Notes: generated from the letters alone by a model not told the origin. 64,000 nt of DNA from Phytophthora sp. 'mugwort' (GCA_033558025.1 JAUCEF010000017.1:496001-560000); one strand, 5' to 3'; counted from the first letter of the stretch, positions 12,229 to 24,000 are shown. A program made the numbers and translations.

Positions 12229-13989
12229 GTGACCGACTTTTCTAAAACAGCATCGCTCCCAGCAGCATCCCAACCGCATGATCTTGGCGCAGTTATTGAC
12301 GCTGTTGAAGGTCTAGCGGTCGTTGTAGCGGCCGTTTATCTTCCCTATGTGGTACAACTGGTTGGTGCAGTACGAAAGTTCATCGTGTCATTGAAAACGA
12401 AGGGAGGTTTTTCCACACCGGAGGCAGAAACGGGGTAACTCACTGGATTAATGTGCGGTTCGAGAGAGTGCGTGGTTTGCTGGCTCTGCGAGATCTGGAT
12501 AAGGCCAAGCAAGTTAGTTCAGAGTTTTCATTTGCAGACCATTCTTATGTTCAACTCATGCAAATAATCACTGACGTGCGAATGTCAGCGTTGCAAACGC
12601 TCAAACCGGCGCATGCACACACAACCAAGTCACGATAGCTTCAACGTCAAGTAGTTCAAGAAATGGGAAAGGTAGGACGCCGGCTCAACCCCGACTTCCT
12701 GTTCCGCAGGAACTGCTAGAGGCACTTCCATGATGAACGTCAAAGTCTCTGTATGAAGTACTTGTCTAGTACATCCTGCCCAAGTCAACAGAAAGGTTGC
12801 TTCAGCAGGAAAAGGGGCCATTTCGCACTAGTCACGCATCCCAGTATCGTATTTGATTTTATTTCAAAACACTATGGTGGGCTTCAACACGGTTTCACTT
12901 CGATTACACGGGAGAAGTCCGATCAATGAAGATACCAGAGTATGCAAGATCGCTCGTGTACACTCAGGCAGCCACGGAAGCCACCCGACGCGACTAACAC
13001 GGCGTCAACTGTGCCAGCCTTACCGTTAAGGGCGGACGAGAGTTTATCACGATCGAGTAGCGAAAAGACGTGCACCTCCAGAAGTAGCATTGAGAGTTCA
13101 GATGGTGTACGAATCAAGGTCAGAGGAGGGACAATCGGCCCCATTGGCACCAGTGATATCCTACCCCAGGAATATAGGTTAGGGTGGGTCGGAGCCGAGG
13201 GTGCAGCCGGAAGCTGCGCAGGGGAAATTCACGCAAGTAACGTCGAGGCGAGTGAAGATGAACACCGCCGCGAAAGTGTTATCCCCGCCTCACTCCCTGA
13301 TTACAGCGGAATGAGTGGAAAATGTAAGAACAAGACACCCGGACGAATTGATGATGGAGGTGATGCCCATATCTACGATCTTGTCCGAATTGTACAGCAC
13401 GAGCAACGGGTCATATTCACAGACACTAACAGTATGGCATCGGCTCCATTCACTTCATCGTAACCAAAATTTTGATTGACATAAGGCTTTGTATGGTGTT
13501 GGGCTGTCGTTGCCAAAGCCTTCAATGTCTCGAATGTTCGAAGGCGGCCAGCAGAAGTATTGTGTCGATTCCGAAAAGCAACGAGTACTTTCAACTTTCT
13601 TACGGAAAACACGGACACAACTTCCAGATTTGTTCGAATTCTTCGTGGTGAGACTACACATGCCTCTCGACCCCAAAGGCCCTTGAGATACCTAATTCCC
13701 CAACCTGGTCGTCGTATCAATATTAACGTGAGGGGGAAGAGATTGTTCGGCATGGAATCCGACCTAAGTGGAAGTCCTCATTTCAAGTACAAGACTAGCC
13801 TCCAAAAATCATGCATCAGAACGGTTGGCCATGAATTCGCTCGACAAGCAAATCTGGAAAGGCCAGGATGCAGGGCAGTCCCTGGTGCTTGGTATTGATT
13901 TGTTGCCGATGCTAGACAATATTTCTTGCAGTCCATTTAGGGCGGTGCAAAAGGATACTGTCTCTTTATCGGAAGACGCTCGCGTTCAT

Positions 13990-15260
13990 ACATGTTCTTT
14001 CCTATCCCAGTAGGAAGTTCTGTTAGCGATAATACCGTCGATGACGAACGTGTGGTGGTCGTATATGACGGTCCTCGCGATCTCGCTAAGCGCATTTTGA
14101 AGGTGGAGCAAGAATTCCCTGGAATCACCAAGTTAATGTCGGGCGATGTAGCAGGTACCTTCCGCCACCTTACTACCCAACCCAACCATGTGCGTCGTTT
14201 GCGGCTACAATCCCCGAATTGGGACTTTTAATCATCGATTTATGTTGTCCATTTGGGTGGACGCTGTCACCGCAGCATTACTGGACCGCAGGTGCGGCAA
14301 TTACCCATTTGTATGCCTCTTCCTCCCCGAAATGGAAACGCCAACCACCCCAAGGCGGTCACAGTTTTGATGCAAAACTTGGTGCGACGATCACAACCTG
14401 ATCGTGAGTCCAGGCTACCGGAGGCAAATCTCGCTCTTCGAAGATCTATGACGACAATTCTAGGCCCAGAAGCAGTAAACGAGGAGAAGTTTACTTTGTG
14501 GGAAAGCGAAGGCAAAATGATTGGGCTATTGTGGAACATAGCTTGCTTAACTCTCTCGATGCCACCGGAAAAACTAGCTAAGGTATTACTCCGCATTAAT
14601 GACATCCTGGATCACGATACAACAACGCAGCAGAGCATTCGTAAGCTCTTAGGAAGTCTCCGGTATGTGGTGACATGTACCGCATCGGTCAAATCATTTT
14701 TTCAATAGTTATCAGCATTGACATGGGGTCCTCGGCCATTTCCAACTATTGCTATTACCCAAGCTGCTCGATATGATCTTTATTGGTTCCGAGCGATTCT
14801 TCATATAGCTAAACTCAACTCAGTGCCGTTATCCCGATTTACAAGCTCTCATCCGATTGATCACGAGATTTTCATGGATGCCAGCGACTTCGGTCTTTGT
14901 GCATTGTTTCCTGCCCGTCACGAATTTATTCATGTGCGGTTCAATCAAGAAGAATTGCGGAATATTGCAGAATTTCGCTCAACGGGCAGTAGTGACTACA
15001 ACATGAATTTGCGGGAGCTTATAAGTGCAGTTTTTTGCTTCTATTATTTGGATGCAGCAGCTGGTCTGGGCCATCAAGCAACGATGTCCGTCATGTTCGC
15101 TTCTGGAATGACAACACCTCCGCAATCGCATGGCACAATCGCCGTTCCAGCCGGAACCAGACAGCTCAAGTGCTTATCCGGATTCTCGGGTTTCTCGAAG
15201 TGCAACACTCATTTTTCGCAACAGTTATGGCTGACGCGGGATCACGCGTGTGGTAATCCA
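13990..15260 (+). pseudogene. DIRS-type reverse transcriptase / RNase H, decayed
   Basis: RT traces start with VVVYDGPRDLAKRIL and GDVAGTFRHLTT (the first catalytic Asp block, near 14140-14175), followed in another frame by CPFGWTLSPQHYW (near 14245-14285). The region where the YxDD-like catalytic pair should lie (14300-14400) is scrambled and I do not see it. GLLWNIACLTLSMPPEKL (near 14524) is the post-catalytic block. RNase H residues are visible as MDASDFGLC (near 14875), NLRELISAV (near 15007), WNDNTSAIAWHN (near 15101) and MADAGSRVW (near 15230). Several stops and shifts make it non-functional. Confidence 0.7.
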
Positions 15261-15569
15261 CGCAACACCGGTTAACATTAACTAATCTTGCTTCTGCGTG
15301 GTCACAGGTCGAGCCACCGACCTACGCAAGGAAAAAATTGTTATAATTTAAAATTTAGAAAAAAATTAAAGCTGGACTTTTATTTCTTTTTTTTTTCTAG
15401 TGTCTAGGCGCGTTTTTTTTTTTTGCGAGCAGGAGCCCTTGCAGACTCGTCCCGTGAACATTATCGGGATACTGGAAACAGCGGACCGACAGATGCCAAT
15501 GGATGACATGTTCATGCTGGCTGCCTGAAAATAATATGAACGCAAATGCCGCACAACGAGGGCTTTCGC

Positions 15570-16300
15570 AGTGTATCTATGGAGGTTTGGGATGAACAGA
15601 GTAGGAATCGGTAACACCTACTCGACAATTTGCTCCAAGTTGTGTGCCATGCGGTGGAACCATCGAAACAATGCGGGGTATGACGCCGGCGTAAATGCCA
15701 GTCATGCTATCCTGCTACGAGGAATACGGCGGTTTACGTCGCCTGTTGCCAAGCAGTATCTGCTTTTGGTCCAACTACTGCACGTTATTTATCGCAGCTT
15801 GGACCTGCAGCATACACGGGTTCGCTTGCTATGAGGTTGGCTACTGCTCGGATATTTTTTCTTGTTGCGGAGATCGGAGTACCTGTACATCGGATGTCAG
15901 CATACGCTTACGTGCTGATGCTTCAAGATATTTCATTCTTCGACGGGGCGGGAGGACAGTGTGAGCCGCGCAAGGCCCAGCGAGTTTGGATAGCGCCTAT
16001 GGGAGCGAAAAATAACCAGTATGGCCGCGAGGAAGTCATATTTCTTGATAAGTCTGGTGACAAGATCATTTGCCCAGTTTCTGCAGCGCGATGGATTAGC
16101 AAGGGTGCCAGAGCGTTTGGCACCGCACTTGAACAACCGGCACTTTCAACATGCACCCGATCAGGTATTTCAGCAAAGGATATGGCTACAACGATCAAGA
16201 GAGCCGTCCAAGAATGCAACATGGACCCTGCTCGTTTTCCACACACTCGGTTCGGATTGGCGGTGCAACTCCAACATCCCCGACCGTTGATCCGTTGTAA
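15570..16300 (+). pseudogene. Tyrosine recombinase (DIRS integrase), decayed
   Basis: Box I appears as LLLGYFFLLRRSEYL around 15838-15885, giving the first catalytic Arg. After a frame change the open stretch 15831-16235 follows. Near 16236, after another one-base shift, FSTHSVRIGGAT supplies the box II HxxR signature. The terminal nucleophile Tyr is not clearly seen. This fits the recombinase of DIRS/PAT/Ngaro-type retroelements. Seen: the two boxes in correct order and spacing. Known: the family roles. Inferred: that this belongs with the upstream RT. Confidence 0.7.
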
Positions 16301-16457
16301 CTCAAGGTTCCTTGTTGTGGCAAGAAAAGACCGACGTGAAGGGTACGCTTTTAAAAGCTCAAGAAACCGAGGACGAAATGGAGGTAAATTTAGAGAATGC
16401 TCGAGCGAGGGAGCTCAAGCCAAATGAAGCATCATGAAATGGTTCAACCAACTCATT

Positions 16458-16666
16458 GAACCAAGGAGACCCAAGCGATCCAGGCGAAGATCAATGAGGT
16501 GACACAGGCTCACCTAATGTGCAAGCGTGTGCTTTATGTATCGGACATTCAAGCTCAGAAAGCTGAGCTGGGTGACTCAGATGAAAGCACTAGAAATGCA
16601 GCAAAAGCCGAACGTGGCTTCGCTAGAATAATTCAGCAGCAACTCACTAAAGTAGGTAAAAGTTAA
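16458..16666 (+). pseudogene. Coding-like strip, unknown helical protein
   Basis: A frame without ATG runs through 16458-16666 and ends TAA. It encodes a Gln/Lys/Ala-rich helical segment (for example NEVTQAHLMCKRVLYVSDIQ, then KAERGFARIIQQQLTKVGKS). It lies between the tyrosine recombinase and the first promoter-like motif of the Polinton-like element, so it may be the last gene of one or the first of the other. I recognise no family. Confidence 0.35.
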
Positions 16667-16720
16667 TGAATGCGGTATTTTACCTCCCTTTAGTAATAAT
16701 TTTATTCTGATAAAAACAAT

Positions 16721-16747
16721 ATATATAAAGTCTATAATATATAAAGG
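16721..16747 (+). promoter_or_regulatory. AT-rich promoter-like motif 1 of the Polinton-like element
   Basis: The sequence TATATAAAGTCTATAATATA continues as TAAAGG directly before the polymerase frame, whose first codon position is now GTG. A matching motif lies at 21094-21121, also two bases or so before a frame. Position and similarity suggest an element-specific promoter; no transcription data are available. Confidence 0.4.
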
Positions 16748-19700
16748 TGACTTACTCTCCTGAGCAATATCAAGCTAATAAGGAGCGCATTAAAGCAAAT
16801 TAAAAGCGCTACTATCTCAAAACGAGAGAAAAGCGTATCGCTGGAGTATGACGAGAAGCATCGCGAGCAACTTAATGCTCAAAAACGCAAGTCGTATGCA
16901 AGGAAACAAAGCGAACTTAATCAACGCAAAAACGAACCTAATACTGAAAACAGCACTATCAAATCGATGCTTACGAAGTACTCCATTAAGAATATTGATC
17001 ACTACATCGATCACTTCATCATGTATGATTTTGAGGCCACACTGAAGCCGACAGGTATCCAACATGGTGAAAGAACTGTCTTCACGAGTGAGCATATTCC
17101 TGTTTCAGTATCAGTAGCTGATAGTCTGACGGGGGTTGTACCATGCTTTGTTAATTCTAAGCCGAAAGATTTGCTGAAAGATATGTTTAAGTACATTAAG
17201 GAAGTCGGTTTACATATTCAGCAGTACAATGTCCAAAAGTATGCCCCCCTTCTACAGAAGATTATAAAAAAGCTCATGGTTTTAGCGATATTGAGATCCC
17301 TGGTTTAAAGCTTGGGAAGAAGTACTGAATGAATGACGTTGATAACTGGATTAAGGATGGGACTTATGCCATTTTCTTCGATTTCCATAGCAAAATTGGA
17401 TTCGGAAAGGAGAGGTCTGATTACGGTAAAATCAAGCAACAGCTCGATCAAGTACCAGTATTGGGGTTTAACTCTGGTAGATACGATATGAATTTGATAA
17501 AGAGTGACCTGTTCGCCGTCATTGATACGGAGAACATCAAATCTGTGATCAAGAACCCGAGCTACATGTGCATCGCTATCTCAGACCTGAAGATGCTTGA
17601 TATTAGCAACTACGTTCCTGCTGGAACTAGCTATGAGAAGTATCTTAGAACATATCTTGGTGAGTGTGAGTGCAAAGACAAAGTTTGCTGTGTTTGTGGT
17701 TTTGCTGAAGGACTATGTCCATAAGAACACCTCAAATCATTCGATGTACTCAATCAGACTCCGCTTCCTGGAAAGTTGGATTTTAACAGTAATTTCCGAG
17801 AAACAAGTGTCAGTAACGTGAATTACGAGCGGCCAAGTTCCTTTGGAAACATTACGAGATGAAAAATGTCAAGGATCTTTTGATCTGGTACCATAACTTA
17901 GATGTATCACCATTCGTTAAAGCTATCGAGGCTCAGCGTGAATTATTTAAGCGTTTTAATCTCGACATGTTCACTGACGGCGTCTCACTTCCTGGTCTGT
18001 CGGAGAAGGTTATGTATCAAACTTGCTTCAACGAGCTCAAGCACCTTTTAAAAGTACCTGCTAAAGCTTTCAGATTTTCAGCTATGCGTATGAATAGCTA
18101 CAAGCACCAAGATGTTGATGCCAAGCGAAAGTTCAATATGACTCTTGATCACTTGGACACTTTACTTTAGCAGCAAAAATATTTGTGCGGCTATGCTGGG
18201 GTCAGCTGACCGTTGACACTGCATCAGCCGATCGGATCAGTAACAAATTGGGGCATATTAACGGTAATGTTCTTAATTCAATGCAACGTTGTACGCAAGA
18301 GCATGTCTCTCAGTGGGTTCAGATTTAAGAAGCTACTTGAATTTAACTCGGACAGACTTGTATACTCGATTGACAGGGAGAAGAAGGACATCTACCGTAA
18401 AATGAAGGCAAACCTCGCTGGCAAACCATCAATCATCATCAACCGTTACACTAAACGCGACGAGACAAAACTTCCTGGCGATAAAACTTAAAAGAAGATC
18501 ATTGGATACGACGATAATGCGCTGTACTTATGGGCGCTCGGTAATGAGATGCCTTGCAGGAGATTGATAACAATCCAGACTTATCCCGGTATCGTCGAAG
18601 GCATCACGGTTGCCAAGATATTTGGCTTCCTTGAATGCGATATTCGTACATCAGAGCACCTGAAAGAGTACTTCAGCGAGATGACACCAATTTTCAAGAA
18701 TACGTTAATCAATTGCACCGATGAGACAAGATTGGCACACAGATGTATGGGTACAACCAGACTCGTGCAAAAAGCCGAGCGAAGCCAGCTCGCAGGTTAA
18801 TTGGTAGTTACTTCGGTGAGAAGGTCCTCATCTACGCACCGCTTCTCAAGTGGTATATAGACCATGGGATGGATAACAAAGACCTACAATCTCATTAAAG
18901 CCAGCGCTCACAAGCTTTTGCACCATTTATGGATGCTGTGTCGAGCGCACTTCGCCAAGGAGATATGACATTGAGTCAGTTAGCGCTATCATCAAGGAGA
19001 CGTTGGAGATTGATCACCCTGATATGACGGATCTGATAAAAGCAATGGGTAACATTACCAAGGATAAGAGCAAATTTTCTCTTGACTCTATCGAGACAAG
19101 CATCGATAGTGTTAAGGACAAGAAACAACTCCAAAAAATACATAAGCTACTTCAAGAATCGATAACTATATCTCAAGGCGGTGACAGAAGGATGACTGCG
19201 GAGTCAATGAAATTGGTGGGCAACGCAGCTTTTGGACGGTCTGGTATGGATATCAGTAAGCATAAACAAGTCATGTACGAGGCGAACGAGGATAAGATCA
19301 AGTCACGTATTGAGCACTTCACGTTTTATGGATGGAGAAGCTTAACGATTCCTATGAGATTACAATGAAAAAGCGTCATCTCAATAACAAAAACGCAATC
19401 CATTTGTCCATTGCCATCTATCAGCTTGCAAAGCTACGCATGCTCGAGTTCTACTATGATTGTATTGACTTCTACTTCGATCGATCTGACTTCCAGTATC
19501 AGAAGATGGACACGGACTCTGCTTATATCGCTGTTTGCTGCAATAATCCATTCCAGGAGTGCGTCAAACCTGAGTTGCGAGAGCACTACGAACAGCATAA
19601 GTACGATTAGTTCCCTCACGACCACAACAGAAAGTAGCAAAATTGTGACAAGCGTACGCCTGGTCTATTTAAGAAAGAGTGGAGAGGTAATGCTATGGTC

Positions 19701-19925
19701 TCGCTGTCTAGTAAAAACTACATCTGCTACCTTCCTGATAAAATCGAAAAGATCCAAAACTCTCCTGATGATCCTGATGAGTACTACAAGGTCAAAGTAT
19801 CGGCCAAGGGAGTTCAGCAGAGTCGTGGCCGCAACAGTAATGTGCTAAACTCATATGGCTTCGAGTCTGTTGTCAAGAAGCAGATGACGCTATCAGGTAC
19901 CAACAAGGGATTCAGAATTTGTTAG
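16746..19925 (+). pseudogene. Protein-primed family-B DNA polymerase (pPolB), decayed
   Basis: The replicative polymerase of the Polinton-like element. After a Lys/Arg-rich N-terminus (16746-16965), exonuclease motif I appears as MYDFEATLKP (near 17020) and exonuclease II as LGFNSGRYDMNLIK (near 17461). Polymerase motif A appears as YDDNALYLWALGNEMPCG (near 18500), motif B as MKLVGNAAFGRSGMD (near 19207) and motif C as KMDTDSAYIAV (near 19504). The order and spacing are those of DNA_pol_B_2 enzymes. Fragments fall in several frames, with stops for example at 17726 and 18168, so it is a pseudogene. Alternatives such as a linear mitochondrial-plasmid polymerase are less likely given the adjacent integrase. 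Confidence 0.8.
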
Positions 19926-20039
19926 GAGACGAAGGGTATGATTACCTACAGTCAGACTAAAACCGCCCTATCATATTTCTATGACAAATGACAGGTGGCA
20001 TTGGATGACATATCAACGATCATGCTTAATTTTTAGGGA

Positions 20040-20650
20040 GAAAGCTTTGGTCGAAAAAGTAAGTATGTACAATTATTTAGTTGATTACAATATACATAGT
20101 ATGGCTGAGCTCCTGAACAAACCCTACTATGATTCAAAACCCGGATATGTTGCTGCTCGAACTCTATATGAGAAAGCGAGAGAATTAGATCCGCAAATAA
20201 CGTTCAAAATAGTGAAAGAATGGTATGGGACTCGGCCAGATATTCAACGCTTCTAGGAGCAGAAAAGGCAATACGATGGGTTCAAGATCGCGTCCCACCA
20301 AATCATGGCAGATGGATCTCGGCTTTTGGGAAAGCCTACCAATAATGACAGTTATCAGTATCAACTCACGGATTGGCTATAAAACGTTATTAAAAAATAA
20401 GACTGCATCGATCGTATTGACTGCACTAAAAACTTTCATTCGATCTCATGAGGCAGACATCATCATCAGCGACAATGATAGCGAGTTCATGAACAAATAA
20501 GCACAAGCATGATTTAAATCCAAAAATATCGAGCACTACAAAAACGAGCCAGGAGATCACGGAATGATGGGGGAACTCGAACGATTCAACAGAACGATCA
20601 AACCGAAACTAACTAAAATATCAGAAGCTTATCAGCGTCATTATTGATAA
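20040..20650 (+). pseudogene. rve-type integrase of the Polinton-like element, decayed
   Basis: The N-terminal part reads KPYYDSKPGYVAARTLYEKA and ITFKIVKEWYGTRPDIQRF (20055-20255), matching the helical N-domain of Polinton integrases. After a shift the catalytic core follows: PTKSWQMDLGFWE (first Asp, near 20300), HEADIIISDNDSEFMNK (second Asp, near 20450-20500) and GMMGELERFNRTIKPKL (catalytic Glu, near 20565-20610). Stops at 20256 and 20498 and others break it. A tail near 20640-20700 (HRSIGMTPKEA) resembles the post-core segment of rve integrases. DDE spacing supports the family call. Confidence 0.75.
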
Positions 20651-21093
20651 CTATAACAGCACTACTCACAGATCTATTGGAATGACTCCAAAGGAGGCCA
20701 AAGGAAGGTCATGGAGTCGGAGCTGGACCATAATCAAGCGGAAGTTGGTAAAATTGAACACAAATTCGAAATAGGAACAAAGGTGTTATACCGACTTAAA
20801 AGCGAACGTTCAACAAAGAGTCAGCTCGCTGGAGCAAAGCTGTGTATACAGTCGTCGGAATAAATGGTTATCGACTACAAATTAGTCCAGAAATGGTTAT
20901 GCGCTCTACAAGGCAGCAGGCAACAAATGGTTAAGTAGAAGATCGACTCTCGAAAAGGAGTACTGTGATTAAAAAAAAATACATACACATTGAGCCATAA
21001 TTAGCTTGGTAATAAATTGATAGATGCATCCTCTGTAAGCTTTGAATCAAGTATATTATCCGCACTAGTTTTTGTAAGAATTTTTATATACGA

Positions 21094-21121
21094 CTTTATA
21101 TATAGACTCTAAATATAAAGG
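21094..21121 (+). promoter_or_regulatory. AT-rich promoter-like motif 2 of the Polinton-like element
   Basis: TTATATATAGACTCTAAATA followed by TAAAGG lies two bases before ATG at 21123, mirroring the arrangement at 16721-16747. The following frame is short and shifts after about 12 codons, then continues as a basic segment to about 21260. Confidence 0.4.
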
Positions 21122-21450
21122 AATGCGTAAGAACTGCCTAGAAAAAGAACGTGATTGTTAAGCTGCGACGAAAGTTGTGGATCATTCAGGAAGTAAGACG
21201 CAATAAAATCGAGTTGCTGAATGTTGATGATTTATCCAATTCCGCACAACTGTGTAAATCGTAAATATCAACGAGAATTAAAACCAATCTTTGACGCCCG
21301 TTTCATTTCATTAAGGAGAGATATTTCAGTATTTGAAAAGAGAGAAACACTATCTGTCATACATATATCCCGTACCGACACGATTCAGTTATGCCGAGCT
21401 TTTGGTAATTATGAGTACTCATTTTTTATGATACGCCTGATATAGCCACA

Positions 21451-21603
21451 ATGTTCCCAAATTATAAATCCCTCGCTCAGAGAGAGCAAAAGCGGCAGGG
21501 ACGTTTTGAGCGAGCTCAGCGACGTGTTATACAAGCTAGCATCAAGCGCAGTATGTATGAAGGTGCATCGTGGGTCAGCGATGCCAATAAACTATTAACT
21601 TAG
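21451..21603 (+). CDS. Small basic protein of the Polinton-like element (unknown)
   Basis: ATG at 21451 to TAG at 21601-21603 gives 50 residues, Arg/Gln/Lys rich (QREQKRQGRFERAQRRVIQ). The frame is open further upstream to about 21410, so the true start may lie earlier or the frame may be a fragment. Its position downstream of the integrase suggests an element gene. No family recognised. Confidence 0.3.
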   Translation: MFPNYKSLAQREQKRQGRFERAQRRVIQASIKRSMYEGASWVSDANKLLT

Positions 21604-22189
21604 ATAAGACGCTATTATCCACATCAACTCCGACAGATTCGTCTGATCCATTAAAAAAATGTTTAGCAGTAAATTCTCCCAGACAAACCCTGAGGTCTCA
21701 TCAATTCCTGAAGTAAGTATTAGTCCAGTTATGGTCGATGCCGAAGTTAATAATAGTGCTAGAACGAAGAGTACATCTACAAATACAAATAGAGTCAATA
21801 TGACTGATAGAAACGTACAGGCTCATATGATCTTGGTGTTAACAATTCTCCAAAAATGGTTCATGCTGCAATCGATAACACTCCAACAATGATAAATGTC
21901 GCAACTTCAACTAAATGAGATTCAAACGCAAACAATGTTGATACGGAAGAGCAAATTCATTCCAGAAATTGGTTAAAAAAATGGCATCCAAACTGGGCCT
22001 CGATTGGATGTGCACAACGAACAACCAAAAACGGACTAGAATGCGGCATCCGCGTCAACTCGGACTATTGTTTTAAGATGGTTCCTCCGCTGCTGGAGAT
22101 GCTGGACAGTCGAGGCGCTGCCACTGTAAAGAGCCGAGCCACCTTGTCGTCCACGCTCGCAAGCAACCAAGCCATGCCTGAGTGACTTT

Positions 22190-23220
22190 TTGGACCGGAA
22201 GGTCACATACAGTACGCTCTACGACTTTTTGCTACCATTTTTAGGATGCCAGTGTTCTCAGGAACAATATTTTGGACCAGCAAGCTCTCAAGAGAAAAGA
22301 GGTGCACAGACGAAAATCGCGTGGACAAATAGAGAAGGCCGCAGGGTAACATTAAAGAACACATCTTCCGCACGGTGAAAAGTTTTTTGTACGGAGTGAG
22401 CGACGCGGACGTTGGTGTCGGCCCGACCAATTCGAGGAGCATTATCTACATGAACAGCAACTTGCTCTCCTTCATTATTCACACCAACCATGGCGCAGGA
22501 ACTTCAAACGTTTCTTAATGTCACAAGCCTCTCCAAAGAAGTATTTTGGCTAGTGTTCTGCCACTTCTACCAGAAGGACTCATTAGCCCAGCAGCGAGCT
22601 CTCGCGGACGAAATCAGTGCCAAGTATGTCAAAATGGTAGTTGCACTGCGCGGAATCATGGACCACCTCTTTCGTGTATATCCGTATGTTATTGCGAGCG
22701 GCGTTTGCTGGGGTTTCCACTACCTCTTCCCAGGGTATCTCCACCTGCATACATCCTACAAACGATGTGTATTTTTTTGTGTGCCAGTTGCTGCTTGGCC
22801 TCAAGATGACACCGGCATCGATACAATCCATAGGCGACGGTACTTCCCGGAGGAGGTTGTCGATGAGTTAGGCGCTAAAAATAAGCCTGCGGAAAGCTAG
22901 TCTCTTCAGCCCCACCAGTTCAGTGTTTGATGGTGCGATGGTAGGAAGCGGTTCTGCAAAGAACTCAGGATTAGGCGACAGTTCTTACCTCCCTCGACTG
23001 CTGTCTCCGCAAACTTCGCAGTCACTTTCAAAGTCAGCTAGCGAGCCCGGGTATCTTGGTAAGTTGGTGACTTGAGACAACGGTATCACCCGGATTTTGG
23101 AACCTCAGACCGCACGGATTCATCGTGGCGATTTTGAGGACGAAGACATCTGCAGTACAGCATATCGCCTTCGACGTCAACAACTGCGGGCTCGTTTTAA
23201 CGCGGCACTTCTCATCATGT
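22190..23220 (+). pseudogene. FAM227-like (FWWh domain) gene relic
   Basis: Starting near 22360 the plus strand encodes, in changing frames, a segment with LSKEVFWLVFCHFYQKDS, then ISAKYVKMVV, then VYPYVIASGVCWGFHYLFPG, then RRRYFPEEVVDELG (22490-22900). The pattern (Ser-x-x-x-Phe-Trp, Tyr, Asp-x-x-Phe, Tyr-Pro-x-x-x-Ala, Phe-Pro) resembles the FWWh domain of FAM227 proteins, which are linked to cilia. A frame change at the T-run near 22769 is restored some 60 bp later. Further downstream a Ser-rich tail and ICSTAYRLRRQQLRARFNAA (to about 23215) continue the trace. I recall this family from pattern only, so the call is moderate. Frame breaks suggest a pseudogene, though sequencing slips in homopolymers are possible. 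Confidence 0.4.
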
Positions 23221-24000
23221 AGTTCTTTTCTTCGCCACTAAGAACGCAATGAAGGATAGTTTTGTACAGCGCACTACACCGGCGGCTGATTGTGCTGTCG
23301 GTGGAGAGGGGACCTTCCACAAATTGTAAGCGCTTTAAGGTGTTGAGCGCGGTTGTTGCCATGTCTAACTCCACTTGAATGTACTCGATGCAGCTACCGA
23401 CGTAAACCGCAGAAAAGCTACGCGACTGGAGCTCAACGGCATGTACGCGCGATACTTAGAAGGAGCAGCGTGAATACGAAAGGTGAGATTGCCAGCTGCA
23501 TGAGATGCGCGATCTGGTGCTGGGTAGCGGGAAGAAGGCATTGCAGGCAAACCTTACCGTTCTCATAAGCCGCAAGCATGCGTGCCAACAAGAGGATATG
23601 GTTACGACTGTAGCTAGCTGGGCCCTCGTACGGGCCCTAAACAGTAGAAAATGCACTCCCGGTTAAACTTGAACTGCAATCGAAAAGAGAACTTTTCAGC
23701 TTACTGCTGGCACACTACTTCGGCAAAAATTATGAGGAGGACCGCGATGACAAACGGGATTACCTTACCTACTGGGCGGGGGCCTTCGCCAGTCGGCTTG
23801 GCCGCCTTTACGTCCCAGCGCCTGCGATACCGAGTGCAGTGGGTCGAGATGCGGCTCGCACCGGTTGCCTCTGACCACCAAGAGGCTAGTTACGCTGCAC
23901 CGTTAGCCGGATATTTCCTTCCTACGTTCCGATTCTTGGAAATACCGCAAAATGAGGACCAGGAAAGCTTTGTGACAAAGCACTCTTTCCACTAGAACTT
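23221..24000. other. Fragmentary coding-like interval
   Basis: Short plus-strand stretches look coding (LGSGKKALQANLTVLISRKH near 23530-23590, and a Tyr/Asp/Arg-rich piece near 23726-23800) but sit in different frames with stops between. A minus-strand 65-codon frame at 23177-23374 overlaps. No domain is recognised; it may be the 3' part of the FAM227-like relic or another old element. Confidence 0.3.

Larger units (their letters stand above)
12229..16440 (+). mobile_element. Decayed DIRS-type (tyrosine recombinase) retroelement
   Basis: Fragments lie on one strand in the order gag-like (12229-12640 and 12942-13463), reverse transcriptase/RNase H (about 13990-15260) and tyrosine recombinase (about 15570-16290). 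The use of a tyrosine recombinase instead of a DDE integrase, downstream of an RT with this RNase H style, is characteristic of the DIRS order. Every domain is split by frameshifts or stops. I could not define split direct repeats or inverted ends by eye, so the outer limits are approximate. A T-rich region (about 15360-15430) separates RNase H and recombinase. The Polinton-like element begins just downstream. Confidence 0.7.
16668..21603 (+). mobile_element. Decayed Polinton/Maverick-like element
   Basis: All recognisable parts are on the plus strand: a protein-primed family-B DNA polymerase (16746-19925), an rve-type integrase (about 20040-20650) and at least two small downstream frames (about 21123-21260 and 21451-21603). 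The pairing of a protein-primed polymerase with a retroviral-like integrase defines Polintons/Mavericks, which are integrated virus-like DNA elements. Capsid, protease and packaging-ATPase genes were not recognised. AT-rich promoter-like motifs precede two frames. Terminal inverted repeats were not found, so limits are approximate. Many stops and shifts show it is old. Confidence 0.75.
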
